The notes under the pieces were generated by a model. The model was not told the origin of the DNA. It saw only the letters and a list, made by a program, of their open reading frames with translations, and did no database searches. This document shows positions 39,379 through 47,927 of a stretch of 64,000 bases of DNA, piece after piece. Origin of the DNA: Mycolicibacterium peregrinum (GTDB lineage Bacteria > Actinomycetota > Actinomycetes > Mycobacteriales > Mycobacteriaceae); contig NZ_LQPP01000027.1 of NCBI RefSeq assembly GCF_002102345.1, forward strand, positions 124,001 to 188,000. Direction: 5' to 3'. Position numbers and translations under genes: made by a program. Numbering within the stretch: the stretch's first letter is position 1; each line of letters starts with the position of its first letter.

Positions 39379-40725
39379 GTGGCGTCAGATCGCGGGGGAC
39401 TCGGCCGTGCGCTGGCCGGGGCGGTGGTTGCCTTGAGCCTGGCACTGGTCAGTGGCGCCTGCACGACGCACGAACTGGAATCCGGCCCCGTTCCGGTGAC
39501 CCTCACGGGAACGCCGACGGATACCGGTCGGTGCACCGCGAATCGGTTGGTGCGCTGTGTACCCGGGCTGGCCGACGTCGACGGCGCACCGTTCGACAAC
39601 GTGAGCGTGTACGCGCCGATGCCGGACTTCGGTTGGATGCCACCGGGGTCGGCACGCGATGCCGCGCCGGAGAGCTGTCGAAAACTGCCGCGGTTCGGCG
39701 CTGACGGCGCGGCCGAACTCGACGTGACATACCGCCCCGCCACCGGAACGCCCGGGTTTGTCAGCACCGCGGCGTCCGTCGATGTCCGGTTCACCGCCGC
39801 GCACGACAACGTGGATGTGCCGGGCGAGATGAGTGCGTGGGCCGGTGAGTGCCCGATGTGGGGAATCGCCCCCATGATGACGGACGGCCAGATCCACGGC
39901 TGGATGATCGCTGAGTCCGCCGAGAAGCTGAGCCGGTACAGGTCCGGCGACACCGCCCACCAGTGGCCGCGCGTGACCCACATGGCAGTGACCCAACTGC
40001 CCGGCGGGGTGATCGCGCAGGCGTGGTACCGGACCGACGACCCCTCGGAGTCCTCACGCGCGCAACAGTTGTCGCGGCTGCTCGCAGCTGCCGGACGACC
40101 ACGGTCCCGAGGCGCGTTGCCGGCCCAGCCCGGCGAGTGGAACCCTGCCGAAATATCGACCCTGCTCCCGCCGTTGGAGCGCGACAGCGCTGTCACCGTA
40201 CGGCCTGATCCAGGCGGCTTTGTCGGGTCGATCTGCCCAGACGGCAACCGCGATCCCACTGTGCGATACGACGGCCTGGCAAGCTGGCACAGCTTCGATC
40301 AGTCGAAGTGGGACGCGGGAAAGCCGTTGCGGCCCATGGTGACGATCGGCCGGGTTCGTTCCGGTATCGACTATCTGGCCGAGTTGCGGCGTGAGATCGC
40401 CACCTGCACCGCACGACTGCACGAGAAACCGGCGGTGTGCGCCGACCGGGAGAATCGCACGTTCATCGATGCCGATTCGGCGGTGGCCGACGGTCAGGAC
40501 GTCCTGCGGTACACCATCCGGTGGATGGGCGAGACCGAGGGCCGTGGCGGACACATGTGCAGTGAGGGCGTCGAGGCGATGCGAGCAGCCCAGATCGGAA
40601 CGCTTGTCGTCCTCGCCGGCGCCGGCCAAGGGGGGTACCTGTTCCGCGGTGACGCGCCGCCGCTGCCGACCGATACGCTCGACCAGCTCATGGCCGAGAC
40701 GGTCCAGAGGATCAAGGACGTCTGA
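39379..40725 (+). CDS. Exported lipoprotein of unknown family
   Basis: A 448-residue protein from GTG 39379. The N-terminus is a lipoprotein signal with lipobox VSGAC, followed by a long soluble domain with several Cys (for example CTANRLVRCVPGL, AGECPMWGI, GSICPDGNRD, GHMCSEGVEAM) that may form disulphides outside the membrane. No catalytic motif is recognised. It sits between citE and bkdA, which are adjacent in M. tuberculosis. With the duplicated citE end downstream it looks like an inserted gene. Confidence 0.75.
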   Translation: MASDRGGLGRALAGAVVALSLALVSGACTTHELESGPVPVTLTGTPTDTGRCTANRLVRCVPGLADVDGAPFDNVSVYAPMPDFGWMPPGSARDAAPESCRKLPRFGADGAAELDVTYRPATGTPGFVSTAASVDVRFTAAHDNVDVPGEMSAWAGECPMWGIAPMMTDGQIHGWMIAESAEKLSRYRSGDTAHQWPRVTHMAVTQLPGGVIAQAWYRTDDPSESSRAQQLSRLLAAAGRPRSRGALPAQPGEWNPAEISTLLPPLERDSAVTVRPDPGGFVGSICPDGNRDPTVRYDGLASWHSFDQSKWDAGKPLRPMVTIGRVRSGIDYLAELRREIATCTARLHEKPAVCADRENRTFIDADSAVADGQDVLRYTIRWMGETEGRGGHMCSEGVEAMRAAQIGTLVVLAGAGQGGYLFRGDAPPLPTDTLDQLMAETVQRIKDV

Positions 40726-40810
40726 GCCCGGCGTGCGTATCCGACACGCACCCAATCCGTAACCGGCGATGGACCCGGCCGAACTCGGTTCGGGCGCATA
40801 ATGGCGATAT

Positions 40811-40846
40811 GCCCCAGTGCTGCGACGGGCCGAGCGGATCGTCTGA
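40811..40846 (+). pseudogene. Degenerate 3' fragment of citE
   Basis: Bases 40811-40843 match the citE end (39286-39318) at 31 of 33 positions, and weaker similarity continues beyond. The copy breaks into a stop (GTCTGA) where citE reads on, and nothing upstream matches. It looks like the footprint of a recombination that inserted the lipoprotein gene and duplicated the citE 3' end. Confidence 0.75.
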
Positions 40847-40967
40847 CTAGCGCCACACCCAGGCATTAGCCGGAGGCCTCTCACCAGGGGTTTTGCCCGT
40901 ACCGCCGCTGCTCTGAGCACCTCACGGACTGGCGGCGCGACATGCCGTCACCTGAGAAGGAGGCGGT

Positions 40968-42056
40968 ATGGCTGGGATGTATGCGGCACCGAGTGTCGAT
41001 CTGGATCCGGTACGTCTGGTGGACGCAGACGGGTCACCCACCGCCGAGACCCGCTTCAGCCGCGATCTGCCCCACGAGACTCTGGCCTGGCTCTACGAGT
41101 CCATGGTGGTCACCCGCGATCTGGACACGGAATTCATCAACCTGCAACGGCAGGGTGAGCTGGCGCTGTACGCGTCGTGTCGTGGTCAGGAGGCCGCGCA
41201 GATCGGGGCCACGGCCTGTCTGCGCAAGACCGACTGGTTGTTCCCCCAGTACCGGGAGATCGGCGCGTTTCTGCTGCGCGGCATCACGCCGGGCCAGATG
41301 GGTGCGGTGTGGCGGGGTAAGTGGCACGGGGGCACGGAGTTCACCAGCCGTTGCGTCGCTCCGATCGCCATTCCGATCGGCACGCACGGACTTCACGCCG
41401 TCGGCGCGGCGATGGCTGCCCAACGTCTCGGCGAGGATTCGGTGACCGTCGCATTCCTCGGCGACGGCGCGACCAGCGAGGGCGACGCGCATGAAGCGCT
41501 CAACTTTGCTTCGGTGTTCAAGGCGCCGTGTGTGTTCTTCGTGCAGAACAACCAGTGGGCTATCTCCGTGCCGGTCAGCAGGCAACAGGCCGGGCCGTCG
41601 ATCGCACATCGGGCCACCGGTTATGGCATGCCGGGTGTCCGCGTCGACGGTAACGACGTGCTGGCCTGCTATGCGGTGATGGCAGAGGCGGCCGAACAGG
41701 CCCGGCAGGGTGGCGGTCCCACGCTGATCGAGGCCGTCACCTACCGGATGGGCCCACACACCACCTCCGACGATCCGACCCGGTACCGGTCGGCCACCGA
41801 CCTCGATGACTGGCTGGCCCGTGATCCGATCGCGCGCTACCGCACCTACCTCCAGACCACCGGTGTGCTCGACGACCGTCTGGAGCAACGAGTCGCGGCG
41901 CGGTCACTACGGCTGTGCGCAGAGTTGCGCGACACGATCGTCGGAGCCACCGATGCCGATCCGGCCGAGCTGTTCGACAACGTGTATGCCGAGATCACCC
42001 CGGATCTGGCACGCCAACGCGATCAACTGTTGGCCGAACTGGCGAAGGAGGCGTGA
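40968..42056 (+). CDS. bkdA: Branched-chain keto acid dehydrogenase E1 alpha
   Basis: A 362-residue thiamine-diphosphate enzyme subunit. The TPP motif is GDGATSEGDAHEALNFASVFKAPCVFFVQNNQW (GDG ... NN, shown in parts), with HGLHAVGAAMAAQ and a phosphorylation-loop-like YRMGPHTTSDDPTRYR. ATG 40968 has AAGGAGG at 40957-40963. It heads bkdABC, equal to Rv2497c-Rv2495c, which oxidises 2-keto acids of valine, leucine and isoleucine. Its products feed the upstream operon. Confidence 0.93.
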   Translation: MAGMYAAPSVDLDPVRLVDADGSPTAETRFSRDLPHETLAWLYESMVVTRDLDTEFINLQRQGELALYASCRGQEAAQIGATACLRKTDWLFPQYREIGAFLLRGITPGQMGAVWRGKWHGGTEFTSRCVAPIAIPIGTHGLHAVGAAMAAQRLGEDSVTVAFLGDGATSEGDAHEALNFASVFKAPCVFFVQNNQWAISVPVSRQQAGPSIAHRATGYGMPGVRVDGNDVLACYAVMAEAAEQARQGGGPTLIEAVTYRMGPHTTSDDPTRYRSATDLDDWLARDPIARYRTYLQTTGVLDDRLEQRVAARSLRLCAELRDTIVGATDADPAELFDNVYAEITPDLARQRDQLLAELAKEA

Positions 42057-42061
42057 GACCC

Positions 42062-43147
42062 ATGACCCAGATCATCGATCGTCCTGCCGCTCAAGGTGAT
42101 TCGCCGGACCCATGGGAGCCGCAGCTGACTCCGCTCAAGATGCCTCCGGCGCCGGATGTGATGCCGGTGGCGACCGAGATGACGATGGTGGCGGCCATCA
42201 ACCGGGCGCTGCGTGACGCCATGACCGCCGATGAACATGTCCTGGTGTTCGGCGAGGACGTCGCCACCCTCGGTGGCGTTTTCCGGGTCACCGAGGGGCT
42301 GGCCGAAACCTTCGGTGCCGGCCGGTGCTTCGACACTCCACTGGCCGAGTCGGCGATCATCGGTATCTCCATCGGCCTGGCGATCCGCGGTTTCGTCCCG
42401 GTCCCGGAGATGCAGTTCGACGGATTCAGCTACCCGGCCTTCGACCAGATCGCCAGCCACCTGGCGAAATACCACATGCGCACCCACGGTGACGTGAAGA
42501 TGCCGGTGACGGTGCGGATTCCGTCGTTCGGTGGCATCGGCGCGGTCGAGCACCACTCGGAATCCACCGAGTCGTACTGGCTGCACACCGCCGGCCTCAA
42601 GGTGGTCGTACCGTCGACCCCGTCGGATGCGTACTGGCTGCTGCGGTATGCGATCAGCAGCCCCGACCCGGTGATCTTCCTGGAGCCCAAGCGACGCTAC
42701 TGGGCCCGCGAACTCGTCGACACGAGCGCACCGGCGCCGCCGATCGGCCGGGCCGCTGTGCGGCGCAACGGGACCGACGTCACGATCATCACCTACGGCG
42801 GGCTGGTGGGCACCGCCCTCAACGCCGCCGAGCTGGCCGCCGACCGCGGCTGGAGCCTCGAGGTGGTGGATCTGCGCTCACTCAATCCGCTCGACTTCGA
42901 CACCGTCACGGCTGCAGTGCGGCGCACCGGTCGTGCGGTGGTGATGCACGAAGGTCCTCGTACCCTGGGCTTCGGCGCCGAACTTGCGGCCCGGATCTCC
43001 GAGGAATGTTTCTACGACCTTGAGGCACCGGTGTTGCGCGCCACGGGTTTTGACACACCGTATCCGCCTGCCCGGCTGGAGAAGGCCTGGCTCCCCGGTG
43101 TCGACCGGTTGCTCGACTGTGTCGAGCGTGCGCTGGAACAGCCGTGA
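42062..43147 (+). CDS. bkdB: Branched-chain keto acid dehydrogenase E1 beta
   Basis: A 361-residue partner of BkdA. It contains [35 protein letters not shown] (TPP site), [17 protein letters not shown], and the C-terminal [13 protein letters not shown] and [15 protein letters not shown] of E1 beta. The ATG at 42062 is 5 bp after the bkdA stop, with GGAGGCG near the previous end. The gene overlaps bkdC by four bases. The N-terminus is longer than the average for the family (about 20 extra residues), probably a flexible tail. Confidence 0.93.
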   Translation: MTQIIDRPAAQGDSPDPWEPQLTPLKMPPAPDVMPVATEMTMVAAINRALRDAMTADEHVLVFGEDVATLGGVFRVTEGLAETFGAGRCFDTPLAESAIIGISIGLAIRGFVPVPEMQFDGFSYPAFDQIASHLAKYHMRTHGDVKMPVTVRIPSFGGIGAVEHHSESTESYWLHTAGLKVVVPSTPSDAYWLLRYAISSPDPVIFLEPKRRYWARELVDTSAPAPPIGRAAVRRNGTDVTIITYGGLVGTALNAAELAADRGWSLEVVDLRSLNPLDFDTVTAAVRRTGRAVVMHEGPRTLGFGAELAARISEECFYDLEAPVLRATGFDTPYPPARLEKAWLPGVDRLLDCVERALEQP

Positions 43148-44328
43148 ACCGGGAGTTCCTGGTCCCCGATCTCGGCGAGGGACTGCAGGACGCCACCATC
43201 ACCAGCTGGAGTGTCGCGGTGGGCGACACAGTCGAGCTCAACCAGACGTTGTGCACTGTCGAGACCAACAAGGCCGAGGTGGAGATCCCAAGCCCGTTCG
43301 CCGGGCAGGTGCTCGAACTCGGCGGCGCGGCAGGGGACACCTTGACCGTCGGGTCGTTGCTGGTCCGCATCGATGCCGGTGAGCCGTCCGATACCCCCAC
43401 TGTTCCGGCGAAAAATGGTGTGACGCCGCGTAAATCGGTACTGGTCGGATACGGTGCCGACGACAGCATGGATGCCAGTAGGCGGGGGCGGGCAACGGGT
43501 GACCGGGCCCGTGCCAAACCACCGGTGCGGAAACTGGCAGCCGATCTGCATGTGGACCTCGACGCACTTGCCCCGGGATCCGGGCCCGAGGGGATCGTCA
43601 CCCGTGACGATGTGCTGGCCGCGTCCGGCAGTGCGGAGAATCTCGATGTCACTGGCGTGCAGGCAGCCATGGCGCGAAGGATGTCTCTGTCGCACAAGGA
43701 AATTCCTGACGCCCACGCTCGTGTCGAGGTCGATTGCAGTGCACTGTTGCAGCTGCGCGACCGGATCCGGGCTACCGATGCGGAGCTGGCCGTCACGCCG
43801 TTCGTGCTGACGCTGCGGCTGCTGGTGATGGCGCTGGGGCGGCATCAGCTGCTGAACTCCACATGGGTGGAAACGACGGAAAGCGCTCAGATCCACCGGC
43901 ATCCGGCCGTGCATCTGGGCTTCGGGGTGGCCGCACCACGCGGCCTGCTGGTTCCCGTGGTCCGTGACGCACAGGCGATGACGACCCGGCAGCTGGCCGC
44001 TGCGGTAGCCAGGCTTGTCGAGCGGGCCAGGTCCGGGACACTCAGCCCGGCGGAGCTCACCGGGTCGACGTTCACGGTGTCGAACTTCGGTGCGCTCGGC
44101 CTGGACGATGGCGTACCGGTGATCAACTATCCGGAGGCGGCGATCCTGGGCATGGGTTCGATCAAACCGCGCCCGGTCGTCGTGGACGCCGCGGTGGTGG
44201 CGCGCCCGACCATGTCGTTGACGTGCGTATTCGACCATCGCGTCATCGACGGCGCGCAGGCTGCGGCATTCCTGGGTGACCTGCGCACCCTGGTCGAGAC
44301 GCCCGAGCTCGCTGTGTTGGACCTGTAG
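43144..44328 (+). CDS. bkdC: Branched-chain keto acid dehydrogenase E2 (dihydrolipoyl acyltransferase)
   Basis: A 394-residue E2. One lipoyl domain lies at the N-terminus with [12 protein letters not shown] (lipoylated Lys43), then a peripheral-subunit-binding domain ([20 protein letters not shown]), and the acyltransferase domain with the catalytic [12 protein letters not shown]. It transfers branched acyl groups to CoA. The start is a GTG overlapping the bkdB stop. An E3 gene is not in the window; mycobacteria use the shared Lpd. It ends near a convergent crotonase gene. Confidence 0.93.
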   Translation: MNREFLVPDLGEGLQDATITSWSVAVGDTVELNQTLCTVETNKAEVEIPSPFAGQVLELGGAAGDTLTVGSLLVRIDAGEPSDTPTVPAKNGVTPRKSVLVGYGADDSMDASRRGRATGDRARAKPPVRKLAADLHVDLDALAPGSGPEGIVTRDDVLAASGSAENLDVTGVQAAMARRMSLSHKEIPDAHARVEVDCSALLQLRDRIRATDAELAVTPFVLTLRLLVMALGRHQLLNSTWVETTESAQIHRHPAVHLGFGVAAPRGLLVPVVRDAQAMTTRQLAAAVARLVERARSGTLSPAELTGSTFTVSNFGALGLDDGVPVINYPEAAILGMGSIKPRPVVVDAAVVARPTMSLTCVFDHRVIDGAQAAAFLGDLRTLVETPELAVLDL

Positions 44329-44345
44329 GGGAGAGTTGTAGCCCG

Positions 44346-45098
44346 CTACTTCCGCTTGGCGGCAGCCAAACGCGCTGCGAACTCAGGAGATTCGATCGAG
44401 CGTGCCTGCGGACCGAGTTCGATGTCGACCGCGGTCCCGTGCTGGTCGGTGTCGACCGTTCCCGGATTGGCGGTGGCCCGCATCGAGGCCTTCGTGGCGA
44501 TCACCACGTCACGCGGAGCACTGGCGGGGCCCGCGGCGAGCATGCGCGCGGCACCCACCGGATCCTCGGCGATCGACAGCGCCAACCCGTGGCGCACCGC
44601 GGATTCGGCGTCGAAGCGCATGCCGAACAACAGTGCCGCCCGGGCCACCTGTGGGCCGACGCCCCGCTGCAGCATCCAGGTGGCGCCGCCGCCGGGGTGG
44701 ATGCCCAGCTTCTGGAATCGTGGATCGAACAGCGCGGCCGGGCCGGCGATGCGGACGTCGGCGGCCAGCGCCAGGTTCAGTCCTGCGCCGACTGCGGCGC
44801 CGTTGACCGCGGCGATCGTCGGCAGCGTGCAGTTGGCGACCGCCAGGAACCCGTCGTAGATCTTGCGCAGCCCGTCCTCGGTGGCCTCGCCGAGCGCGGT
44901 GAGGTCGGCCCCGGCGCAGAACGCCTTGCCCGCACCCGTGACAATCACGGCGTGCACGTCGGGGTTGGCTTCGGCGCCCTCCACCGCGGCGCGCAGGGCC
45001 GCCGACATCTCGAAGGTCACCGCATTGCGGCGATCGGGATCGTTGACGGTGATGACTGCGATGTGATCGTCGACGCTGACCAACACTGAATCGGACAC
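44346..45098 (-). CDS. Enoyl-CoA hydratase/isomerase family protein (EchA14-like)
   Basis: A 250-residue crotonase. It has [28 protein letters not shown] in the first oxyanion region and [19 protein letters not shown] in the second, then [19 protein letters not shown]. The glutamates that hydrate enoyl-CoA are not at the common positions (GAAVGAG and GIHPGGG), so the reaction could be isomerase-like or another. Position and length resemble M. tuberculosis Rv2486 (EchA14), which does not lie directly beside bkdC there. ATG 45098 follows a palindrome-rich gap. Confidence 0.87.
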   Translation of the reverse strand: MSDSVLVSVDDHIAVITVNDPDRRNAVTFEMSAALRAAVEGAEANPDVHAVIVTGAGKAFCAGADLTALGEATEDGLRKIYDGFLAVANCTLPTIAAVNGAAVGAGLNLALAADVRIAGPAALFDPRFQKLGIHPGGGATWMLQRGVGPQVARAALLFGMRFDAESAVRHGLALSIAEDPVGAARMLAAGPASAPRDVVIATKASMRATANPGTVDTDQHGTAVDIELGPQARSIESPEFAARLAAAKRK

Positions 45099-45136
45099 GT
45101 TGCCACCCTAGCCTCCGTGCGCATGGACCCGTGAGC

Positions 45137-45182
45137 GTCACGCCAGAGTGGCGCCCGTGCTCGCGCGCCACTCTGGCGTGAC
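45137..45182. repeat. Perfect 18-bp inverted repeat
   Basis: GTCACGCCAGAGTGGCGC (45137-45154) and its exact reverse complement (45165-45182) flank a 10-nt spacer. It sits between divergent genes, so a terminator role is unlikely. It looks like a dispersed palindromic repeat; its end overlaps the first unit of a tandem array. Confidence 0.75.
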
Positions 45183-45219
45183 ATTCGGCGCGTGACATTC
45201 GGCGCGTGACATTCGGCGC
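45178..45219. repeat. Three tandem copies of a 14-bp repeat
   Basis: GTGACATTCGGCGC is present three times without mismatch or spacing (45178-45191, 45192-45205, 45206-45219), directly after the inverted repeat. It lies about 75 bp upstream of the plus-strand gene at 45296. Three units are too few and too short for a CRISPR; a regulatory or slippage origin is possible. Confidence 0.85.
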
Positions 45220-45295
45220 GGGCGACCACAAATGTTCATCGAAACGTCGGCCTCGTTGCCCAGCGGTCCGGCCGGTGTGAGCGGACAATGATTCG

Positions 45296-45841
45296 GTGAC
45301 GGCTGACATTGCCGGTATTTCTGGCGCGCAGTCGGCCAAGCCGACGCGGCGTCGGTTCCTGTTCATGGCGGCCGGGGCGATCTTCCTGCTCGACCTGGGG
45401 ACCAAGGCGCTGGCGGTCGGCACGCTCGAACCCGGCCATCCCGTCCCGGTGCTGGGCAGCTGGCTGTCGTGCGAGCTCACCCGCAATTCCGGTGCCGCCA
45501 TGTCGATGGCGGCGAACCGGACCGTCCTGCTGACCATCGTTGTCCTGTCCGTGGCTGCGGCCATCGCCTGGATCGGTGTGAACGTCCGCTCTCGGTGGTG
45601 GGCCCTTGGCCTGGGAATCATCCTGGGTGGTGCTGCGGGCAATCTCGTCGACCGGTTCTTCCGTGCCCCCGGCCCGATGCGGGGGCACGTGGTCGACTTT
45701 CTGGCGATCGGCCCCATGCCCGTGTTCAACGTGGCGGATCTGGCCGTGTTGGCGGGTGTGGTCTGGCTGATTGCGTTGTCGCTGTCGGGTTTTCCGTTCG
45801 ACGGCACAGCCCGGAGTTCGGGTTGGCATGCCGGACGTTGA
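45296..45841 (+). CDS. LspA-like signal peptidase II paralogue
   Basis: A 181-residue polytopic protein of the lipoprotein signal peptidase family, starting at GTG 45296. Family motifs remain: DLGTKALA near the N-terminus, the RNSGAAMSM segment (ENxGAAF in typical LspA), GGAAGNLVDRF with Asp119 and FNVADLAVLAG with Asp148, the two catalytic aspartates. Mycobacteria carry a main lspA elsewhere (Rv1539 in M. tuberculosis), so this would be a second copy, perhaps for particular lipoproteins. It overlaps the next gene by 14 bases. Four membrane segments are visible. Confidence 0.8.
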   Translation: MTADIAGISGAQSAKPTRRRFLFMAAGAIFLLDLGTKALAVGTLEPGHPVPVLGSWLSCELTRNSGAAMSMAANRTVLLTIVVLSVAAAIAWIGVNVRSRWWALGLGIILGGAAGNLVDRFFRAPGPMRGHVVDFLAIGPMPVFNVADLAVLAGVVWLIALSLSGFPFDGTARSSGWHAGR

Positions 45842-46226
45842 TCTGGACAACCGGGTCGATTCGACCCAGGGTCCGCCGAGAACGCCATGGCACGAGACCC
45901 CAGCCGCGATGGTCGTCGCCGGCATCGGGGGTGTGGTGGCCATCGGCGCGTTGGTGTTCGCGGTCCTGATGACGTCACACCAGTCGGTACTGCCCCCTCA
46001 ACCTGATCGGCTGACCCCGGTGACGCCGGTGAAGCCGTCGTCGCGGGCGGCGACCACGAGCACGAACACTGCACCGCGGACTCCGGTGAGCACCAGCGAG
46101 GACATCGGCACATCGACTGCGCCACCGCCACCGCCGGAACTCCCGGCCGACACAACCGCGCCGCCGACGACGACCATGTCGAATCCCTACGCCACCACTT
46201 CGGCGCCCAACGGGGCAGCGTTCTGA
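45828..46226 (+). CDS. Membrane-anchored Thr/Pro-rich protein
   Basis: A 132-residue protein starting at ATG 45828 inside the 3' end of the LspA-like gene. After a short cytoplasmic N-terminus comes one membrane span (AAMVVAGIGGVVAIGALVFAVLM), then a long Thr/Pro/Ser-rich outside segment (TSTNTAPRTPVSTSED). No domain is recognised. The overlap suggests co-translation with the LspA paralogue; whether they act together is unknown. Confidence 0.65.
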   Translation: MPDVDLDNRVDSTQGPPRTPWHETPAAMVVAGIGGVVAIGALVFAVLMTSHQSVLPPQPDRLTPVTPVKPSSRAATTSTNTAPRTPVSTSEDIGTSTAPPPPPELPADTTAPPTTTMSNPYATTSAPNGAAF

Positions 46227-46255
46227 TTCGTGCTGACGGGGCTTCTACGGTCGGA

Positions 46256-46594
46256 TCAGCCGAACCCGATTCCGATACCGCCCCACACGTCGTCGTCGGG
46301 CTCGTTGGGGCACGAGACATCCACGTAGACAGTGGTATTCGCTGGATCGGTACCCGGTGATCGGGCGGGGTTGTGAACCGCTGTCGCCCGGCACCGTGTG
46401 AGCGGTTCACTGCTGACCCCGCTTACCCAGTTGATCTGGACGTCATAGCCCTTGGCGGTCAGGTCGTTGATCGTGTCGGCAGCCGATCGGATGCCTGCCG
46501 TCGGGTCCGCCGCTGCCGATGGAGCCAGGACGATGCCGGCACACAGTGCTGCGAGGGGTGCGAACGCCTTCGCGCAACGCAGTACTCGTCGCAT
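46256..46594 (-). CDS. Small secreted protein, tandem copy A
   Basis: A 112-residue protein with a Sec signal peptide (FAPLAALCAGIVLAPSAAA, cleaved before DPTAG), then a mature domain with KGYDVQINWVSG, RCRATAVHNPARSP and TTVYVDVSCP and two conserved Cys likely joined by a disulphide. It is a paralogue of the gene at 46662 and both read in the same direction. No function is known. ATG 46594 is chosen over a longer frame because it begins the signal peptide. Confidence 0.78.
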   Translation of the reverse strand: MRRVLRCAKAFAPLAALCAGIVLAPSAAADPTAGIRSAADTINDLTAKGYDVQINWVSGVSSEPLTRCRATAVHNPARSPGTDPANTTVYVDVSCPNEPDDDVWGGIGIGFG

Positions 46595-46661
46595 GGTGAC
46601 CCTTCCGGCGGTCGGATTGGCTTGTGCCAGTCTATTCCGCCGGGAGAGGCCATGACGTGGT

Positions 46662-46979
46662 TCAGGAATTCGAGCCCTCGTCCGGGCACTGCACATCCAC
46701 GTAGACCGTCACCTCTGTCTTGGGTAGGGCCGGTGACGCGCGATTGGGATTGTGGATGGAATTGACCCGACACAGCGACAGCGACAATGTGCTCTTGCCG
46801 CCGACCCAGTTGATCGCCACGTTGTAGCCCTCGGCACTCAGGGCCGAGATGGTCTCGTCGGCCCGTTGGCCGCTGCCGGCGGTTGGTTCCGCCGCGGCCG
46901 GCGGTGCACCTCCGATCGCGACGGCCGAGATGACAACGGCCACAACGGCGATCCTTGAACATCGAGCATAAGTGAGCAT
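46662..46979 (-). CDS. Small secreted protein, tandem copy B
   Basis: A 105-residue secreted protein from ATG 46979. The signal peptide ends AAAEP. The mature part shares with its neighbour the pattern GYNVAINWVGG, CRVNSIHNPNRASP, TVYVDVQCP, again with two Cys. It precedes copy A in the direction of transcription and the two form a tandem duplication with about 67 bp between them. An AT-rich stretch upstream (47040-47095) probably holds the promoter. Confidence 0.78.
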   Translation of the reverse strand: MLTYARCSRIAVVAVVISAVAIGGAPPAAAEPTAGSGQRADETISALSAEGYNVAINWVGGKSTLSLSLCRVNSIHNPNRASPALPKTEVTVYVDVQCPDEGSNS

Positions 46980-47122
46980 CCCGACCCTCCCGGCGGTCGG
47001 ATCTCATGCTGTCGCTCTCACCGGTAGCCCCGACCGTTACCAGTCAGTGTATTCCGGATGTACAGAAAGTTAACAAATAGTTATCAAAAATCGTGCAGGT
47101 GACATTTGCCAGGGAATAGAAA

Positions 47123-47157
47123 TCGGGCAGCATCAGGGATCACCGGATGCTGCCCGA
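47123..47157 (-). terminator. Intrinsic terminator
   Basis: TCGGGCAGCATC (47123-47134) pairs exactly with GATGCTGCCCGA (47146-47157). Read on the minus strand, the stem is followed by TTTCTATT. It ends transcription of the proline-rich secreted protein gene just upstream. Confidence 0.78.
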
Positions 47158-47162
47158 ATGTC

Positions 47163-47918
47163 TCACGGAGCAGGCGGCGCGGGGACTGGGGCCCCCGGAG
47201 GGAGCGGTGCCCCCGGTGCCGGCGGCGGTGCCGCCGGATCCGGCAGGTACTCACCGAGGCCCGAAGGAACATTCGTTCCGGGCGGCGGAGCGGTGCCCGG
47301 AAGCGGTTCACCGAGTTGCTCTTTGGGTAGCTGGCCGAGCATGGCGCCACGCAGGTTCCCGTTGCGGTACATGTCGCGCATGTTCCGCATCCAGTCGAGC
47401 CCGGAGATATCCGCGTTCTCCTCGCCCGGCGGGACTCCAACCACCGTGCCCTGGCGGGGCGCCGATGGTTTCTCGTTCTGCGGGAAGAAGTTTCCGTTGT
47501 TGAACGCCCTGAGGTTGGGTGCCTCGGTCGGGGGCGGACCACCCGGTGCCGACGGCACCGCGTACTGCCCGAGCAGCGCACCGGGACTCATGTCGACCCC
47601 GTTGGGGACGCCGAGCCGGCCGGGTGCCGTATCGGTGCCGGTCTGCCCCAGGACCGACAACCCGCTCGGTCCGAGAGGTGCACCCATCAGGGGCACCTCA
47701 GGTCCTGGCGGAGGGGCCGGTTCCAGCGCCGGTGCCGGTGCGGGGACCGCGGGAGCACCTGGAACCTCCGGCGGCGCCGGGTCGGCGGCGGCGGTTGCCG
47801 AGCAGGCAACCGCGGCGCCAACCACGAACAACCCGGCTGCCGCGAGGGTGGCAATCGCGTTCTTCGCTGCGGATGCGCCGTCCGGAGTCTCGCTCGTGCC
47901 TTTGTGTTTCGCTTTCAC
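47163..47918 (-). CDS. Secreted proline-rich protein
   Basis: A 251-residue protein from ATG 47918. A positively charged start precedes a signal peptide (IATLAAAGLFVVGAAVACS, cleaved near ATAAADP). The mature protein is dominated by Pro/Ala/Gly runs. Its most ordered part is DWMRNMRDMYRNGNLRGAM near residues 175-195, followed by a second proline-rich tail. It lies 9 bp after an MspA-family porin gene, so it is probably co-transcribed with it. I do not recognise a family. Confidence 0.75.
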   Translation of the reverse strand: MKAKHKGTSETPDGASAAKNAIATLAAAGLFVVGAAVACSATAAADPAPPEVPGAPAVPAPAPALEPAPPPGPEVPLMGAPLGPSGLSVLGQTGTDTAPGRLGVPNGVDMSPGALLGQYAVPSAPGGPPPTEAPNLRAFNNGNFFPQNEKPSAPRQGTVVGVPPGEENADISGLDWMRNMRDMYRNGNLRGAMLGQLPKEQLGEPLPGTAPPPGTNVPSGLGEYLPDPAAPPPAPGAPLPPGAPVPAPPAP

Positions 47919-47927
47919 AGGACTCCG

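Noticed and set aside
39379..40846. Insertion-sequence origin for the lipoprotein insertion
   Set aside because: No transposase or terminal inverted repeats are seen; only a partial citE duplication supports recombination.
45178..45219. Three tandem repeats considered as a CRISPR
   Set aside because: Units are 14 bp, contiguous and without spacers; no cas genes are present.
47163..47918. Plus-strand frame opposite the proline-rich secreted protein
   Set aside because: The minus frame has a signal peptide and follows a porin gene closely; the plus frame has a Gly/Ala/Pro composition expected of an antisense reading.
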